Shown: positions 35,510 to 45,934 of the stretch, in pieces
How positions within the stretch are numbered: position 1 is the stretch's first letter
How the letters are laid out: the number at the start of each line of letters is the position of its first letter
Origin: Plantago ovata
Lineage: Eukaryota > Streptophyta > Magnoliopsida > Lamiales > Plantaginaceae
Direction of reading: 5' to 3'
Assembly: GCA_028274465.1 (NCBI GenBank)
Contig: CM051456.1
Coordinates: 78,478,753 to 78,542,752 of the forward strand
DNA length: 64,000 bases
Made by a program: the position numbers and the translations under genes
Notes under the pieces: generated by a model
Database searches by the model: none
Told to the model about the DNA's origin: nothing
What the model saw: the letters and a program-made list of their open reading frames with translations, nothing else

Positions 35510-36173
35510 TGTCAGAGCGCCCTAGCCCTAGTACGAGTTAAGACAAAGTATAACGGTATGAAAGAAACACGTAGATGCCTAAGTGTAAGGACTATGAAGA
35601 AAGTCTATGTAAGGTTAAAGGTTCGGGGGAATCTCCTCGGACCTAGAACCCGGAGGAGAAGCTCCGTCAGCATACGCTCACCTCGAACACTCTCTGAAGG
35701 AACCAAATACCAACGGAGGAGAGAACATTTGAAATACTCAAGAAGGTCATTTAGAGACAAGAGAAGATGTCATTGTCTAGTACTACTCGTACAGAGTTGT
35801 AAAGAGGCACTTGTCACTTGTTCATTGGCCACAATATAAGCTAAGAGCCATATGTAAAGGTTGCTTACTCTCCAAGCAAGAAGAACAAGACAACAGAAGG
35901 CACAACAACAACCACAACATTCTCTAGAGCATAGAACAACAAGGAAATAGGCCATTCTATACTGTACTGCTACCATGTAAAGTCGTCATCATCATATATA
36001 AAACAAGCAGCAAGTACGGTGGACCTTCCGACCACCTCCATACTTCAACCATCATCCCCCATATATTTACTATACTTATCCTATTACTTTCGTATTTCGT
36101 AATATAGTGCTCATTTCAAACACATACAAGTAGTTTAGGTGTATAATCTAGTCACCATATTTCACCCAAATCA
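35510..36173 (+). repeat. Probable Tat-type gypsy LTR
   Basis: Starts TGTCAGAGCGCC and ends CCAAATCA. It has a TATATAAAA box at 35995-36003, about two-thirds in. It is followed directly by a tRNA-primer-like site of Tat elements (36176). It is not the same family as the element at 12793. No 3' partner is in the window, so it is a truncated element. Confidence 0.55.
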
Positions 36174-36175
36174 TT

Positions 36176-36194
36176 TGATGCCGTCTGTGGGAAC
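36176..36194 (+). promoter_or_regulatory. Tat-type primer-binding site
   Basis: TGATGCCGTCTGTGGGAAC resembles the GGCGCCGTCTGTGGG site used by Tat/Ogre elements. An ATG (36240) with a seven-codon start follows but is soon closed. Confidence 0.55.
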
Positions 36195-36537
36195 CAATAA
36201 ACAAAAGTTGTTTCCAGGTTTAATAGGTGAGTAGAGGTCATGGCGTATCGTTACCAGTATTCATGAGTCCAAAACATGGTAGAACCAGTCAAGGCATTCA
36301 ACCAAACTGAGGGAAGAAGCCAAGCAAGGAATTCGATGAATGGTCGACACAACACACAGAGCTTCGAATCGGTCCAATAAAAATTCAATGAATTTTGGAT
36401 GATTTTGGTGCAGGTGGACGATTTTGGTGAAGAAGACATAGGGGTGGGTTTGGAGGAATTCGGGTGTGAAAGAGACAAAATGAGGAAAATGAAAGGGGTT
36501 GGCATTATTAATAACATAATAACCAAATTTGGCATAA
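36195..36537. other. Remnant of Tat leader and unassigned DNA
   Basis: Short continuation of the Tat leader, then unrecognised sequence without a supportable ORF. Confidence 0.35.
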
Positions 36538-36712
36538 GGTCTTGTTTGGTTAGCAACTTGTGAATAGTTCTTAATAGGGAATATTACTTTGACACCCCTC
36601 ACTAGCACGCCTAATTATGTTTTTTCCCTTCTTAGACTAATAATTACATCTAGGCCCAAAGTCAGTAAATTGAGTTGACTGACTTAAGCAAATTTGGGAA
36701 CCAAACATGCCC
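36538..36712. mobile_element. MITE with TGTTTGGTT termini (175 bp)
   Basis: The left end GGTCTTGTTTGGTTAGCAA and right end TTGGGAACCAAACATGCCC are imperfect inverted repeats of a kind common in plant MITEs. I could not define a target duplication. Confidence 0.45.
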
Positions 36713-36718
36713 TTAGTT

Positions 36719-36815
36719 TTTAGTATTTGTATTTCTTTTTTCATTTTTCTTTTCTTCTCTTTTTTCTTTTCTTTTTTTTTTTTTTCTTTCTTTTTTCATG
36801 TCCTTCTTTCTCTAG
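36719..36815. repeat. T/C-rich low-complexity tract
   Basis: Long run of TTTTCTTT-type sequence; no coding content. Confidence 0.7.
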
Positions 36816-36859
36816 GTCTCCGATACCTGAGTGCAGCTCCGATCGAAGCTTGTTGTAAG

Positions 36860-37397
36860 TGATAGTGTATATGTCCTAGAGACAGTCTTTATTAAGGGCA
36901 GACAGCCCTTATTAAGGGCATATATGTACTATTACACAGGTCAACGTAATATAATATATGTTTGTTTGTTTGACTGTTGAGTATCGCTTTCATATTTATA
37001 TTACACCAGGCATACAACATGTCATATCTCTATTCCTGTCTATATTGATATCAAACATGTCCCCTCGGATAGATGACCGATCACACAGATAGTGGGAGCT
37101 ATGTGAGTTATCATCTATCCCAAACTCTCCCTAGTCGAGGTTCATCTCGGATGTAGGGGTCAGAATGAACCAGGTGAGACTAGTATGCGTGGAGGTTATA
37201 ATTGTTAGAGCAAGTGTGAGCCGATCCCACGGTCACGGAACGGATTGTTAGACAATCTAGAAACGTTCCCATAACTCCGCATAGATGTTCGAAGGGTGAT
37301 TACCGAACAATTGAAGTACCCACCGGAAACTCCCATCGATGTATACTCTACACCGAAGTGTCTATGGGAACCGGAAAGTTGTCGAAGTGAAGCCAGT
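36860..37397 (+). repeat. Copia-C-family LTR, second copy (left part)
   Basis: Starts TGATAGTGTATATGTCCTAG like the Copia-C LTRs and matches their first about 530 bp with clear divergence. It is interrupted by Sirevirus-like copy F, whose CCAGT duplication is at 37393-37397, and resumes at 62533. Confidence 0.88.
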
Positions 37398-38971
37398 TGT
37401 TGGTCCCTTTAAACAACAAGAAAAGACTAGAGGGGGGGGGTGAATAGTCTTTTCAAACTTTCGTCGTTTAAAAACTTTCTCAGCAAGTGCTTATTACTTT
37501 TCAGTAATGAGTTTGCTGATACTTAACTTTCTCAGCAAGCGCAAGTTACTTTTCAGTAACTAGGTTTGCTAATACTTAAAATCAGAGAGCGGAAGTCTTT
37601 GATACAATAAGTGCTTTGTCAGTGAGTGATAGTTTCAGCAAGTGAAGTGAGTGATTGTGTACAGATAGATATGCTTTGCTGAAAACTAAGTACAGTAAGT
37701 AAATCACACAAACACTTTTATAGTGGTATCTGAGAGTGGCGTAATCTCTCAACCAATCCACTTTGTCCTTTCTAGGACTGAATCCACTAAGATAAGATTG
37801 AGGTTCCTTACAACACCTATCTAGAGCGATCCAAACAGAAACCAAAGCACACTTGCTTCGTCTCCAACCTAACTAGAGAACGTAACCTTGTTCTCCACCA
37901 AACTTGGTACTTTTAATCAGCAACACTATGCTCGATTAAGTTCCCCCTGAATATCACGCCTGAAAGGGTGTATTTTCAGTTAGAGAGGTTTGGGATGAGA
38001 TAACTTAATTATAACTTATTCAGTTACAACAAGTAATCTAAGAAACAAAACTTTGAATACTTTGCAGTAAACAAGTTTGATTGTTTCTGGTGTCAAGACT
38101 TCTTCTTGTTCGAAAGAAAGAAAGAACACTTAACTAATTTCTTAGTCGTGTAAGTTCTACTTCTTCACAAGTAGCTTTATCAAGCTTTAAGTATTGGAAC
38201 GGATCAATGGCAGTAAGAGTGTTTGAAGAGTATGTGAATTTAAGCACAAGTGAGAGTATGATCACGTTGTTGACACACTTCAACTCTTTGCCGGATGACC
38301 TCTATTTATAGTGAAATAAGGAGTCGTTTGAATTTCAAATTCTAAGGCTTTTGTTCCTTAAAATGTCACTATCTTGCTTTTGTACTTTCAACAGCGTCCT
38401 TGTTTGTCTTCTAGTCTTCATGTCCTTCGCGTGCATGCTTTGCATTTAATGCTTATTTGAATAAAATTCAAACAGTAACATTGGAGCGCAAATACAAATA
38501 CTTTCAGCAAGAGGTCACAAAAGTTCCATCAGCAAGTGGTTAGTCTCAGTTTCAGCAAGCACAACCTACTCTGTCGTATAGATTTTCACTTATGCAATGC
38601 TGCTGCTGAAGTTTCCACTTTATGAGCAACATGTGCCTTTGTAGATACCAGTCTTCAGAAATCTTCTAGTCTTCAGATCTTCAAAATCTTCAAATTTCTG
38701 AGCGGTTCTAAATGCTTCAATAGTTTGTTTGTAAAAACAAAGTACATCATCAGCAAATGCTTCAATAGCTTGTTTTTCTTTTCAGAAAACAAGATCCATC
38801 ATAAGCGGTAAAACCAACCTATCTAGCACCTACTCTAAGTATTCAACAAACGTTCCTCTTTTACAATGTTCTTAAAATTCTAAATTTCTATGGACCTTAA
38901 GAGTACTAGTTACTGGACTTTCCTTAATTTAGTATGGTTAATTGCTCATCAAAATTACAAGTTTCCTAACA
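37398..38971 (-). repeat. Copy F 3' LTR (1,574 bp)
   Basis: Full-length LTR. Minus-strand TATAAATAG at 38310-38302 is the promoter motif. It contains a 52-bp tandem duplication at 37475-37579, each unit with an inverted pair of the TTGCTGA word. It keeps a 198-bp segment that is deleted from the 5' LTR. Confidence 0.92.
37475..37579. repeat. 52-bp tandem duplication in LTR
   Basis: Two copies starting CTTTCTCAGCAAG at 37475 and 37527, ending TACTTAA. The same pair is present in the 5' LTR at 61225-61329 and, eroded, in copy A near 24070-24170. Confidence 0.75.
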
Positions 38972-38986
38972 AATTTCCCCCTTTTT
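38972..38986 (-). promoter_or_regulatory. Polypurine tract of copy F
   Basis: Minus strand AAAAAGGGGGAAATT directly before the 3' LTR. Confidence 0.75.
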
Positions 38987-39235
38987 GATGTTAGCAATCC
39001 ATGGATAAATTAATTGTTACCCTTTTAGAGGTTTCTGATGTTGAATAAATCATTTGATTAATGCAAGCATACTTGAGTTATTAAACAGTAAATATAAGTA
39101 AATTGCATAATCAAAAACCAATAAGAGTCAAAAGCTTCATTGCTGATAGTTATCTTTCAGTAAGTTTACAAGAAAGAGCAGAGATAACTAAACAAAATCA
39201 ACAAATAAAAACTTTAACAGAACTATTACAGAGAG
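38987..39235 (-). other. Copy F 3' untranslated region
   Basis: Between the third-ORF stop and the polypurine tract. AT-rich, with no ORF. Confidence 0.6.
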
Positions 39236-41480
39236 TTAAGCTCTTTCAGAGGATTTTCTCAAAATCTCTCTTACACTCTTCTCAGCAAGTGCAGTGAATT
39301 CAATACAGTCCTTTGCGTAATTCTCAAGTAGCCTACGGACTTGTAGTTGAAGAATCCTTGCATTTTTGCAGGCAGTATGATGATGCTTTTCAACATTCAT
39401 TTCCATGTAATGAGTTACCCACAAATGCATGCCCCAATTGCTGGCATGGAAAAGCTGTGTATCTGAAATGCTTTTAGGATGAATCTTCCTTAGCCAGAGA
39501 AGATCTTCTTCTTGATCCTTAGCAGTGAGATAGAAACACTCATAAGGAATCAATCCAAGTCTCTTCTTTGTTTTCTTGGTCACTGGGTCAGAGTAATAAG
39601 CAATGCCAACTGGTTTTATCCATTCAGGTTCTTGTCTTATAGACTTACCAATTGCAGTTCTTCTTACTGAGACTTCTAGATTCAACCATCTCCCAACAAT
39701 ATTTCTTGGTAGGGTCTCAGCCCTTTCTTTCCTTTTTACCTTGAGATCAATCCAAGTGAACATTTGGTTCAATATGGCTGTTGGAAAGAACTCATTCACC
39801 AGCAAGTCTTTCAGCTTTAAGATCCAGCAACCATGAACGTTTCTGATCACGTCCTGAGTGGTTTCATCATTGCTGGTCTTGGTGTATTCAATGCCGGAGT
39901 CAATAACAATGCTGGCCAGCCTCTTTTCTTCCTGTCTTTGCCTTCTTCTTCTTGACTTTGCATTGTCTTGATCTCTTGCTGAAGATCTTGAGTCAGAAGA
40001 GAAAAGCTTTGAATGACCAGACGGAGTTAAGGCTGTTAAAGGTCTAGATCTTATGGATTGAGCTATTGTCTGATTGTCATCATCATCATCATCTTCATTC
40101 AGATCTTAATGACTTTCAGTGTGGCAGTTTTTCTCTTTTTGGGACTTGCTGAATTTAACTCAGATTCTGCTTGTCTTTTAGAACTTTGCTCTCTTTCAGC
40201 AAGAGGTTCTATGGGCAGTGGCTCATCAACAGTAGGAGGGGCTTGGGTTTTCTTTATTGTACTTCTCTTTTCCCCCTTAGACATGGATTGCAACATCGGA
40301 GTGATGTGCAAAGAGAAGAACTCATTGGAATTTTCAACAAGAGTACTTAGGCTGTTGTATTTCATGATGATTGCTTGCTGATCAGAAGTCAGCTTTGACA
40401 ACTCATTTTTAACACTCACCATATTCTCCTCATGTCTTCGCTCTGTTGCGGCCTTGTCTTCCATAAAAGTCTGAGCCTTGACTAATGCAGACTTTGCTAG
40501 CCGGAGTGCTTGACTTACATCTTCTTCATAGCTCTTGTGATAAAGACTGATGTCTTTCTGAGCTATTGTAAGAGTAGTAGTGCGTCTCAGCACTGTAGCC
40601 AATATCTTTCCGATATCAAGCGGGCTCTCAGCAAGCAGTCCCTCATCTTCTGCTTTGCAGGCATCATGGACTTTCTTTAGTGCCAAAATTCTAGGAGTAA
40701 ACTCCTCTACACGTGGGAACGACACTAGATTCGGGGTCAAGGAATGAACTTTAAGTTCTGAAGCAAATTGATCATCTTTCATCAGCAATTCTCCTCTCAA
40801 ATCATCGTCTACATCATTTATATAGTCAGGAGGAGGAATTTCAACCACTTTTGGGTCTTTCTTGGAGTTTTCATCCTCATTTGCTGATAGATCATCTTCA
40901 TCGTCAAATTCATCAAGGCCAGCAACCTTGGAACCTAAGTCAGCAACTTCATTTCCTTTTGGTTGAGTGGTTGCTGATGGCAACGCTTCAGACTCAACAA
41001 CTAGAGTTTCACCAGTAGTAAGTTTTAATTGAGTAGTTGCTGAGGGAAACGTTTGAGACTCAATTGCTGGAGTTTCACCAGTAGTAAGTGGAAGGGAGGG
41101 GACTTCCTTTGGCTTCACTCCTGAAGATTGACCAATTTCCAAATCCTGCGTATGTCTTGCATGAATTAGGAGACTGTTTTGTAGTGCTCTTTGGTAATCT
41201 TCATCCAGTTCGTCTTCACCATCAAGGTTTGTATCAGTGACCTTGGCATCGAGTAAAGGTAACTCGACATCAGAAAACTTGCTCTTGCCATGTTTCAAGG
41301 CAGCTCGCTTTCTGTCGTATTCCTCTTCAGTATCAGCGCCTTGTACAGGTGCTTGATTTTCAGCATCAGCAGGAGCAGGTTGAGATTCATGCTGAGTTGG
41401 TGTTTGTTCAGCTTGCTGATTTTGTCTTGTTGTTCAGTTTCAGCAACTGTCATTTTTAATCCACCAGCATCAGGACTTGG
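39236..41480 (-). pseudogene. Copy F third ORF, C-terminal part
   Basis: Continuation of the frame that starts at 54335, after the Copia-C insertion (the junction falls inside a codon run encoding DDNQDPSP). 41522-41295 holds the first codons, with a frameshift at about 41427. 41298-40099 is a 399-codon open stretch rich in acidic residues (DEFDDEDDLSANEDEN) and ending in a basic Lys-rich segment. After another frameshift at about 40110 (poly-Asp run) comes 39850-39236. That part has a globular-looking C-terminal domain (VHGCWILKLKDLLVNEFFPTAI, LVWVTHYMEM-like region) with repeated Trp and His, stop at 39236. No catalytic motif recognised. Sirevirus downstream ORFs are often called env-like; I see no clear membrane segment, so I do not use that name. 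Function unknown. Confidence 0.7.
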
Positions 41481-43545
41481 TGATAGTGTATATGTCCTAG
41501 AGACAGTCCTTACTAAGGGCATGGTGCCCTTATAGAGGACATATATGTACTATTACACAGGTCAACGTAATATAATATATGTTTGTTGCATTTTACTATT
41601 GAGTATCGCTTTCATATTTATATTACACCAGGCTGCAGCATGTCATATCTTTATTACTATCTGTATTGATATTAAACATGTCCCCTCGGATAGATGACCG
41701 ATCACACAGTTAGTGGGAGCTATGTGAGTTATCAACTATCCCAAACTCTCCCTAGTCGTGGTACATCTCGGATGTGGGGGTCTGAATGAACCTGACAAGA
41801 CTAGTATGCGTGGAGGTTATACTTGTTGGAGCAAGTGTGAGCCGATCCCACGACCACGGAACGGATTGTTGGACAATCAAGGAACGTTCCCATAACTGCG
41901 CATAGTTGTTCGAAGAAGCTTTATCGAACAATGGAAGTACCCACCGGACACTCCCATCGATGTATACTCTACACCGACGTGTCTATGGGAACCGGTGAGT
42001 TGTCGAAGTGATGTCATTCGTCCTTTGTACTTACAGGACTTTATCATCACATTTGTTGCCCCATATCCTTGGTGGACCCGTCGATGTCAGCTCTGAATAA
42101 GCAGCTGACCTAAGACACGATCCAGGATTATGGCTAAATACAAATGGGGGTGATAAGTGATTCTGTCAAGGATTCATCTCTCAAGTGTAGCACAGGAGAG
42201 CACTGCTCATAGTCTGCATAGTTGTGTTGGTAAAGTCACTGGCCAGTGCAAATGATATATTATGATGGTCATAAGTATATCTTAAACAAGCAACTCCCTG
42301 AGACGCCCGTGGATGTATTATTGGGATAGACACTTCATCGATCCTAGATACATTCGAGCAAGTCAGATGGAGGGACGTTACCATCGCCGCGTTGAGCGCA
42401 ACAGGCTTCGCAACGAAAGGGTTAGTTTTGAGAAATCTCTCAAACGTCCTCACGTATTAATATTGCAAATGGAACCGTCTAGAAATTCCATGTTGCCTAG
42501 TCTAGGACTTGCTTAATACGGTGAGGCCCTATGGGTCACACTATGTGGTGATTCAGTCTATCAGAATATCCTTGAAGATGGAATCGCAATTAATTTAGAA
42601 TTAATTGTGATTGATGGATTATAATTGATTTGGAATTAATTATAATATTTGGTGGCTCAATTAATGATTTGGAATTATTAATTGAATTGGCTAATTAATT
42701 GTATTTTATGTAAATACAATTAAAGATTATATTTTAGAAATATAATGGAGGTTCGATTAGAAAGATATGATCATTTAGAATTAACATATGCACTTGGGCA
42801 AAATCTACTTGGAGTTTGGATTGCCTTAGAAATATAAGTGGGTCCCAAAACTGGGACCCACCTCCCGTAGGACGAGGCGCGCGCGCGCGCGGCCAGATAA
42901 GGGGAAGGAGTTCGACTCCTTCCTCTATTAGAAGTCCAAGGGATAAGTTAGATTTTTCTGATTGAGTTTTAATTTGATTGGGAATGAATCTAGACTTGAT
43001 ATTGGTTTCCTTGTGCGATAAGAATTAGATTTTTATTCCTTTACGAAGTCTAATTGCTTATGCTTTAGGCTTCTATAGACTACTATATATAGTAGACTAT
43101 TAGAGAGAGTTTTATACACAATTATTCTACCCAGTTTTCTTAGAGAAAATAAAAACTCTCCCCTCCTCCCTTAGCCAACCCGCGCGCGCAACCACCACCC
43201 GGAGGAATTGCCGCCCCGTCTTCTTGGTCACATAAACAATATCCTAGCATTCTTCCGATAGGCTGTACATCCGTGGATACCAAGGATGAGGTTCTAGGAG
43301 CTGGAAACTAACTCTTATTGTCTTGAAGATATGCAAAGTATTGCAGATATGTTCGACTTCAGCGAAGGAGAAGATACACCGGAATATTACGAAGACTTGG
43401 AAGCTGCTTTGGAAGTAAGGTTAGTCTTCTAATTGACGTGTTTATATATATACGACATATGCATAATCAATTAACCTCTATGTTAAGAAAAATTTTGAAA
43501 TTCCGTTGCGTACCCTAGGGGTAACTCTGACCATATTTTCTTACA
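41481..43545 (+). repeat. Copia-C 5' LTR (2,065 bp)
   Basis: Unusually long LTR. The first 80 bp can fold: ATATGTCCT pairs with AGGACATAT, and an inner TAAGGGCA/TGCCCTTA has a 3-nt loop. A conserved hairpin with a 10-bp stem (GTGGGTCCCA) is at 42838-42861, followed by a GC-dinucleotide run at 42877-42891. The palindromic TATA box is at 43080-43095. R-U5 is the last about 450 bp. Confidence 0.92.
43080..43095 (+). promoter_or_regulatory. Palindromic TATA box, Copia-C 5' LTR
   Basis: CTACTATATATAGTAG, a perfect 16-bp palindrome. It is conserved at 50865-50880 and in the diverged copy at 63594-63609. Confidence 0.65.
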
Positions 43546-43546
43546 G

Positions 43547-43558
43547 TGGTACCGGAGC
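43547..43558 (+). promoter_or_regulatory. Primer-binding site of Copia-C
   Basis: TGGTACCGGAGC, one base from the LTR; two mismatches from the iMet site TGGTATCAGAGC. Confidence 0.8.
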
Positions 43559-43724
43559 GAGGTTAATTGATTACGTATATACGTATATATATTATATGAT
43601 TTTGTAGATATGTGGATGCAATTGATTCTATGATAAATTCGAATTTCAAAAGTTTTGTTTTTTATATAAATTTAGAATTTATATTTTTCAAAAAAAATAA
43701 AAATTAAAAAATATATATTTTTTC

Positions 43725-43855
43725 GACCGTGCCGCGGGCAGCGCCTGCGGACGCGGGCGCCCGGCGCCTGCACCCGCGGCGTCCTGTACCAGCGTGCCGC
43801 GGGCGCCGGGCGCCCGGGGCCGCGGGCACCGGGGGGACGGGACCGTCCCACGTTT
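43725..43855. repeat. GC-rich island in AT-rich leader
   Basis: About 130 bp built from GCCGCGGGC and GGGCGCCCGG words. It is flanked on both sides by TTTTCAAAAAAAATAAA plus ATATATATTTTTTCG, a near-duplicate pair. Confidence 0.7.
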
Positions 43856-44356
43856 TCAAAAAAAATAAATATATATATATATATATATTTTTTCGGGTTG
43901 GACCCAAAATCGAATTTTGAAAGTTTTGAGGATTGAATTTTATATTTGGAATATAAATATGATTTAATTGTAATTGTTTTAAACTAGAGGCGTTAAATTT
44001 AATTGTATAAAGTTAAAGGGCTTATTTGTAATTTATCAATTTATTGTTTATTGCAAATTAGTCTTTCTACTTTTGAATTTTAGATTTAACACCTCTAAGG
44101 TTTTTAAAATTACAATTAAGTCCTTCGGGTTTTTGAAAATTGCTACTTGGTCAATAGAATTTTCGAATATTCAATCTAGTCCAAATTTTCAATTATTTCA
44201 TAGAGATTATAAGTATGGGATTATAATTTTCATAATGAAATTATGAAGTCATTTGTCATCCACATAGGCTACTACTTGTTTCATATGCTCAATATGCTAT
44301 TGTTTGACAATGCATGTTTAAATACCATGTTTTTACATTTCGTTCGACCGCTATGC

Positions 44357-44515
44357 ATGCGAGGGTAGGCGGCGCCCTCTTATATGTCGGACCGCATATT
44401 TATGTATGGGTAGGCGGCACCCATTATGTGCTTGACCGCGTTTAGAACTAGAATGGATAGGCGGCATCCATTACGTGTCGACCGTTCATGCATGATGGGT
44501 AGGCGGCGCCCTTAT
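44357..44515 (+). ncRNA. Four tandem hairpins with invariant AGGCGGC loop
   Basis: Cores at 44363-44377, 44408-44422, 44455-44469 and 44497-44511, spaced 42-47 bp. Stems are GGGT/GCCC, GGGT/ACCC, GGAT/ATCC and GGGT/GCCC around the same seven-base loop. The paired changes in the third copy keep pairing, and stems extend to 6-7 bp in copies 1-3. GACCG lies between the units. A structured RNA element of the genomic transcript; its role (packaging, dimerisation or translation) is inference. Confidence 0.65.
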
Positions 44516-44720
44516 TTGTTTGTAGATGACTGATAACAACCCTCAAGCTACAAGCACCAACCAATATAAGTACAGAAATATATATATATGTATGTATTTC
44601 TGAGATGCTTTCCATAGGGTGCTTTATTCTGAACTTTCATTGTGTTTTCTTGTATTGGCGACCTCGTCTTACAGACTCGCAGTGATCGTCAGATTAGAGT
44701 AAGCCTATGGTTATGACTTA

Positions 44721-44762
44721 CTACATATTGTATCTAGCGACCTCGATAGGTACAATATGTAG
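44721..44762 (+). ncRNA. 16-bp-stem hairpin in Copia-C leader
   Basis: The arms CTACATATTGTA and TACAATATGTAG pair perfectly. The stem then extends by four pairs (one G-U) to a loop GCGACCTCGA. The word GCGACCTCG also occurs unpaired at about 44658. Confidence 0.65.
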
Positions 44763-44837
44763 GGCATTGGGTTAAATTAGATTTAACAACCAAGAGTTGC
44801 GTGACGCAATTGGATAGTCTTACTAGTCCTACCGGTC

Positions 44838-44882
44838 ATATTATGCTATGCGACCAGCCCCCGTTGGAGTATAACATAATAT
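44838..44882 (+). ncRNA. Second leader hairpin
   Basis: ATATTATG (44838-44845) pairs with CATAATAT (44875-44882). The inner region again shows GCGACC. Confidence 0.5.
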
Positions 44883-45081
44883 GGATTTGGATCTTGGCCA
44901 CTACGGTAACTTGTTGGACATTACCCGTATGTTTGTTGTGGGGGCAAGCATATGTGAAAATAGTGGGAGCTAAACAGCTAAAGGACCTTGTTGTTTAGTT
45001 ATGTTGACTGTGTATTGAGAAATAATATTTCAATAGTTGATTTATTGTTTTCGTTCTATATTATTTCTCCTGGAAACCGAA

Positions 45082-45934
45082 ATGGCGAGTATCTCGCTCC
45101 GTGCTGTCTTAGAGAAGCAAATTTTAACCGGACCAAACTTCCTAGATTGGATCAGGAATATATGTTTGGTGCTGAGGTACGAAAGGATTGAGTACGTCTT
45201 GGACGAGGCTAATCCCGTGTGTCCCGAGAATCAGACTGCCGATCAAGTTGCTGATTTGGAATCAAGCCAACAAGGCAAGATCTGATAAGCATCATGAGGA
45301 TGCTAGATCCGCGCAGTGTATTATGCTGGCGGCAATGAGCAATGAGCTGCAGAAACAACATGATAGCATGTTGCCGTATGAGATGCTAAAGCATCTTGAG
45401 TCGCTCTTGGAGACGACAGCTAGAAGTGTTGAATTTGATTTGATCAAAGAGATACACAGATGCAAGCTCAATGAAGGAGGGAACATGTCTGAACATGTTC
45501 TCAAGATGAGAATAAGATCATGGTGATCTTTGTCCTTCAATCATTGTCGAGTTCGTATTCGCAGTTCATCGTTAAACACGATGAATGCGAAGGACGTAAC
45601 ACTGCCCGAACTCCATAATATGCTGAAGACATATGATCAAACTCTTCCTAAGAAGGAAAAGTCGATCATGCTTGTTGGGCAACCGTCTAACCCAAACCCG
45701 AGAAACAAAGGTGCTAAGGGTAAGGGAAATTCGGGAGCCAAGGCTAAACACTTCGAGTGATAAGCCTAAGCGTCTGAACCAGAAAAGGAAGTTCAAGAAA
45801 GAACGGTACACACAGATGAATGTCTTTTCTGTAAGCATAAAGGGCATTGGAAGAATGATTGTCCTAAACTAAGGGCAGATCAAGCTAAGAAGCCGTCGGC
45901 TTCTAGCTCAGGTATGTTTGTTATTGAAATGAAC
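45082..45934 (+). pseudogene. Copia-C gag
   Basis: ATG 45082 (MASISLRAVLEKQILTGPNF) begins a typical copia Gag: LTGPNFLDWIRNICLVLRYE, then, after a frameshift at about 45258, ARSAQCIMLAAMSNELQKQHD. Another frame change at about 45525 (LQSLSSSYSQF is readable in a third frame), LPELHNMLKTYDQ, a basic stretch (NKGAKGKGN) and one more shift at about 45760 lead to the zinc knuckle CLFCKHKGHWKNDC at 45823-45864. At least three indels, so not functional. Start chosen because it opens the conserved N-terminus. Confidence 0.88.

Larger units (their letters stand above)
43546..45081 (+). other. Copia-C 1.5-kb leader
   Basis: Non-coding region between the 5' LTR and gag, much longer than usual for copia. 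It holds a very GC-rich island (43725-43855), four tandem hairpins (44357-44515) and two large hairpins with GCGACC loops (44721-44762, 44838-44882). There are many upstream ATGs, including a 25-codon frame at 44526, so scanning to the gag ATG would need splicing or internal entry (inference). Confidence 0.7.

Noticed and set aside
42313-42516. 67-codon frame in the Copia-C LTR, kept open in all three LTR copies (also 50101-50304 and 62834-63037)
   Set aside because: Between the diverged copies I count about nine amino-acid changes against three silent changes, so there is no sign of selection on a protein.
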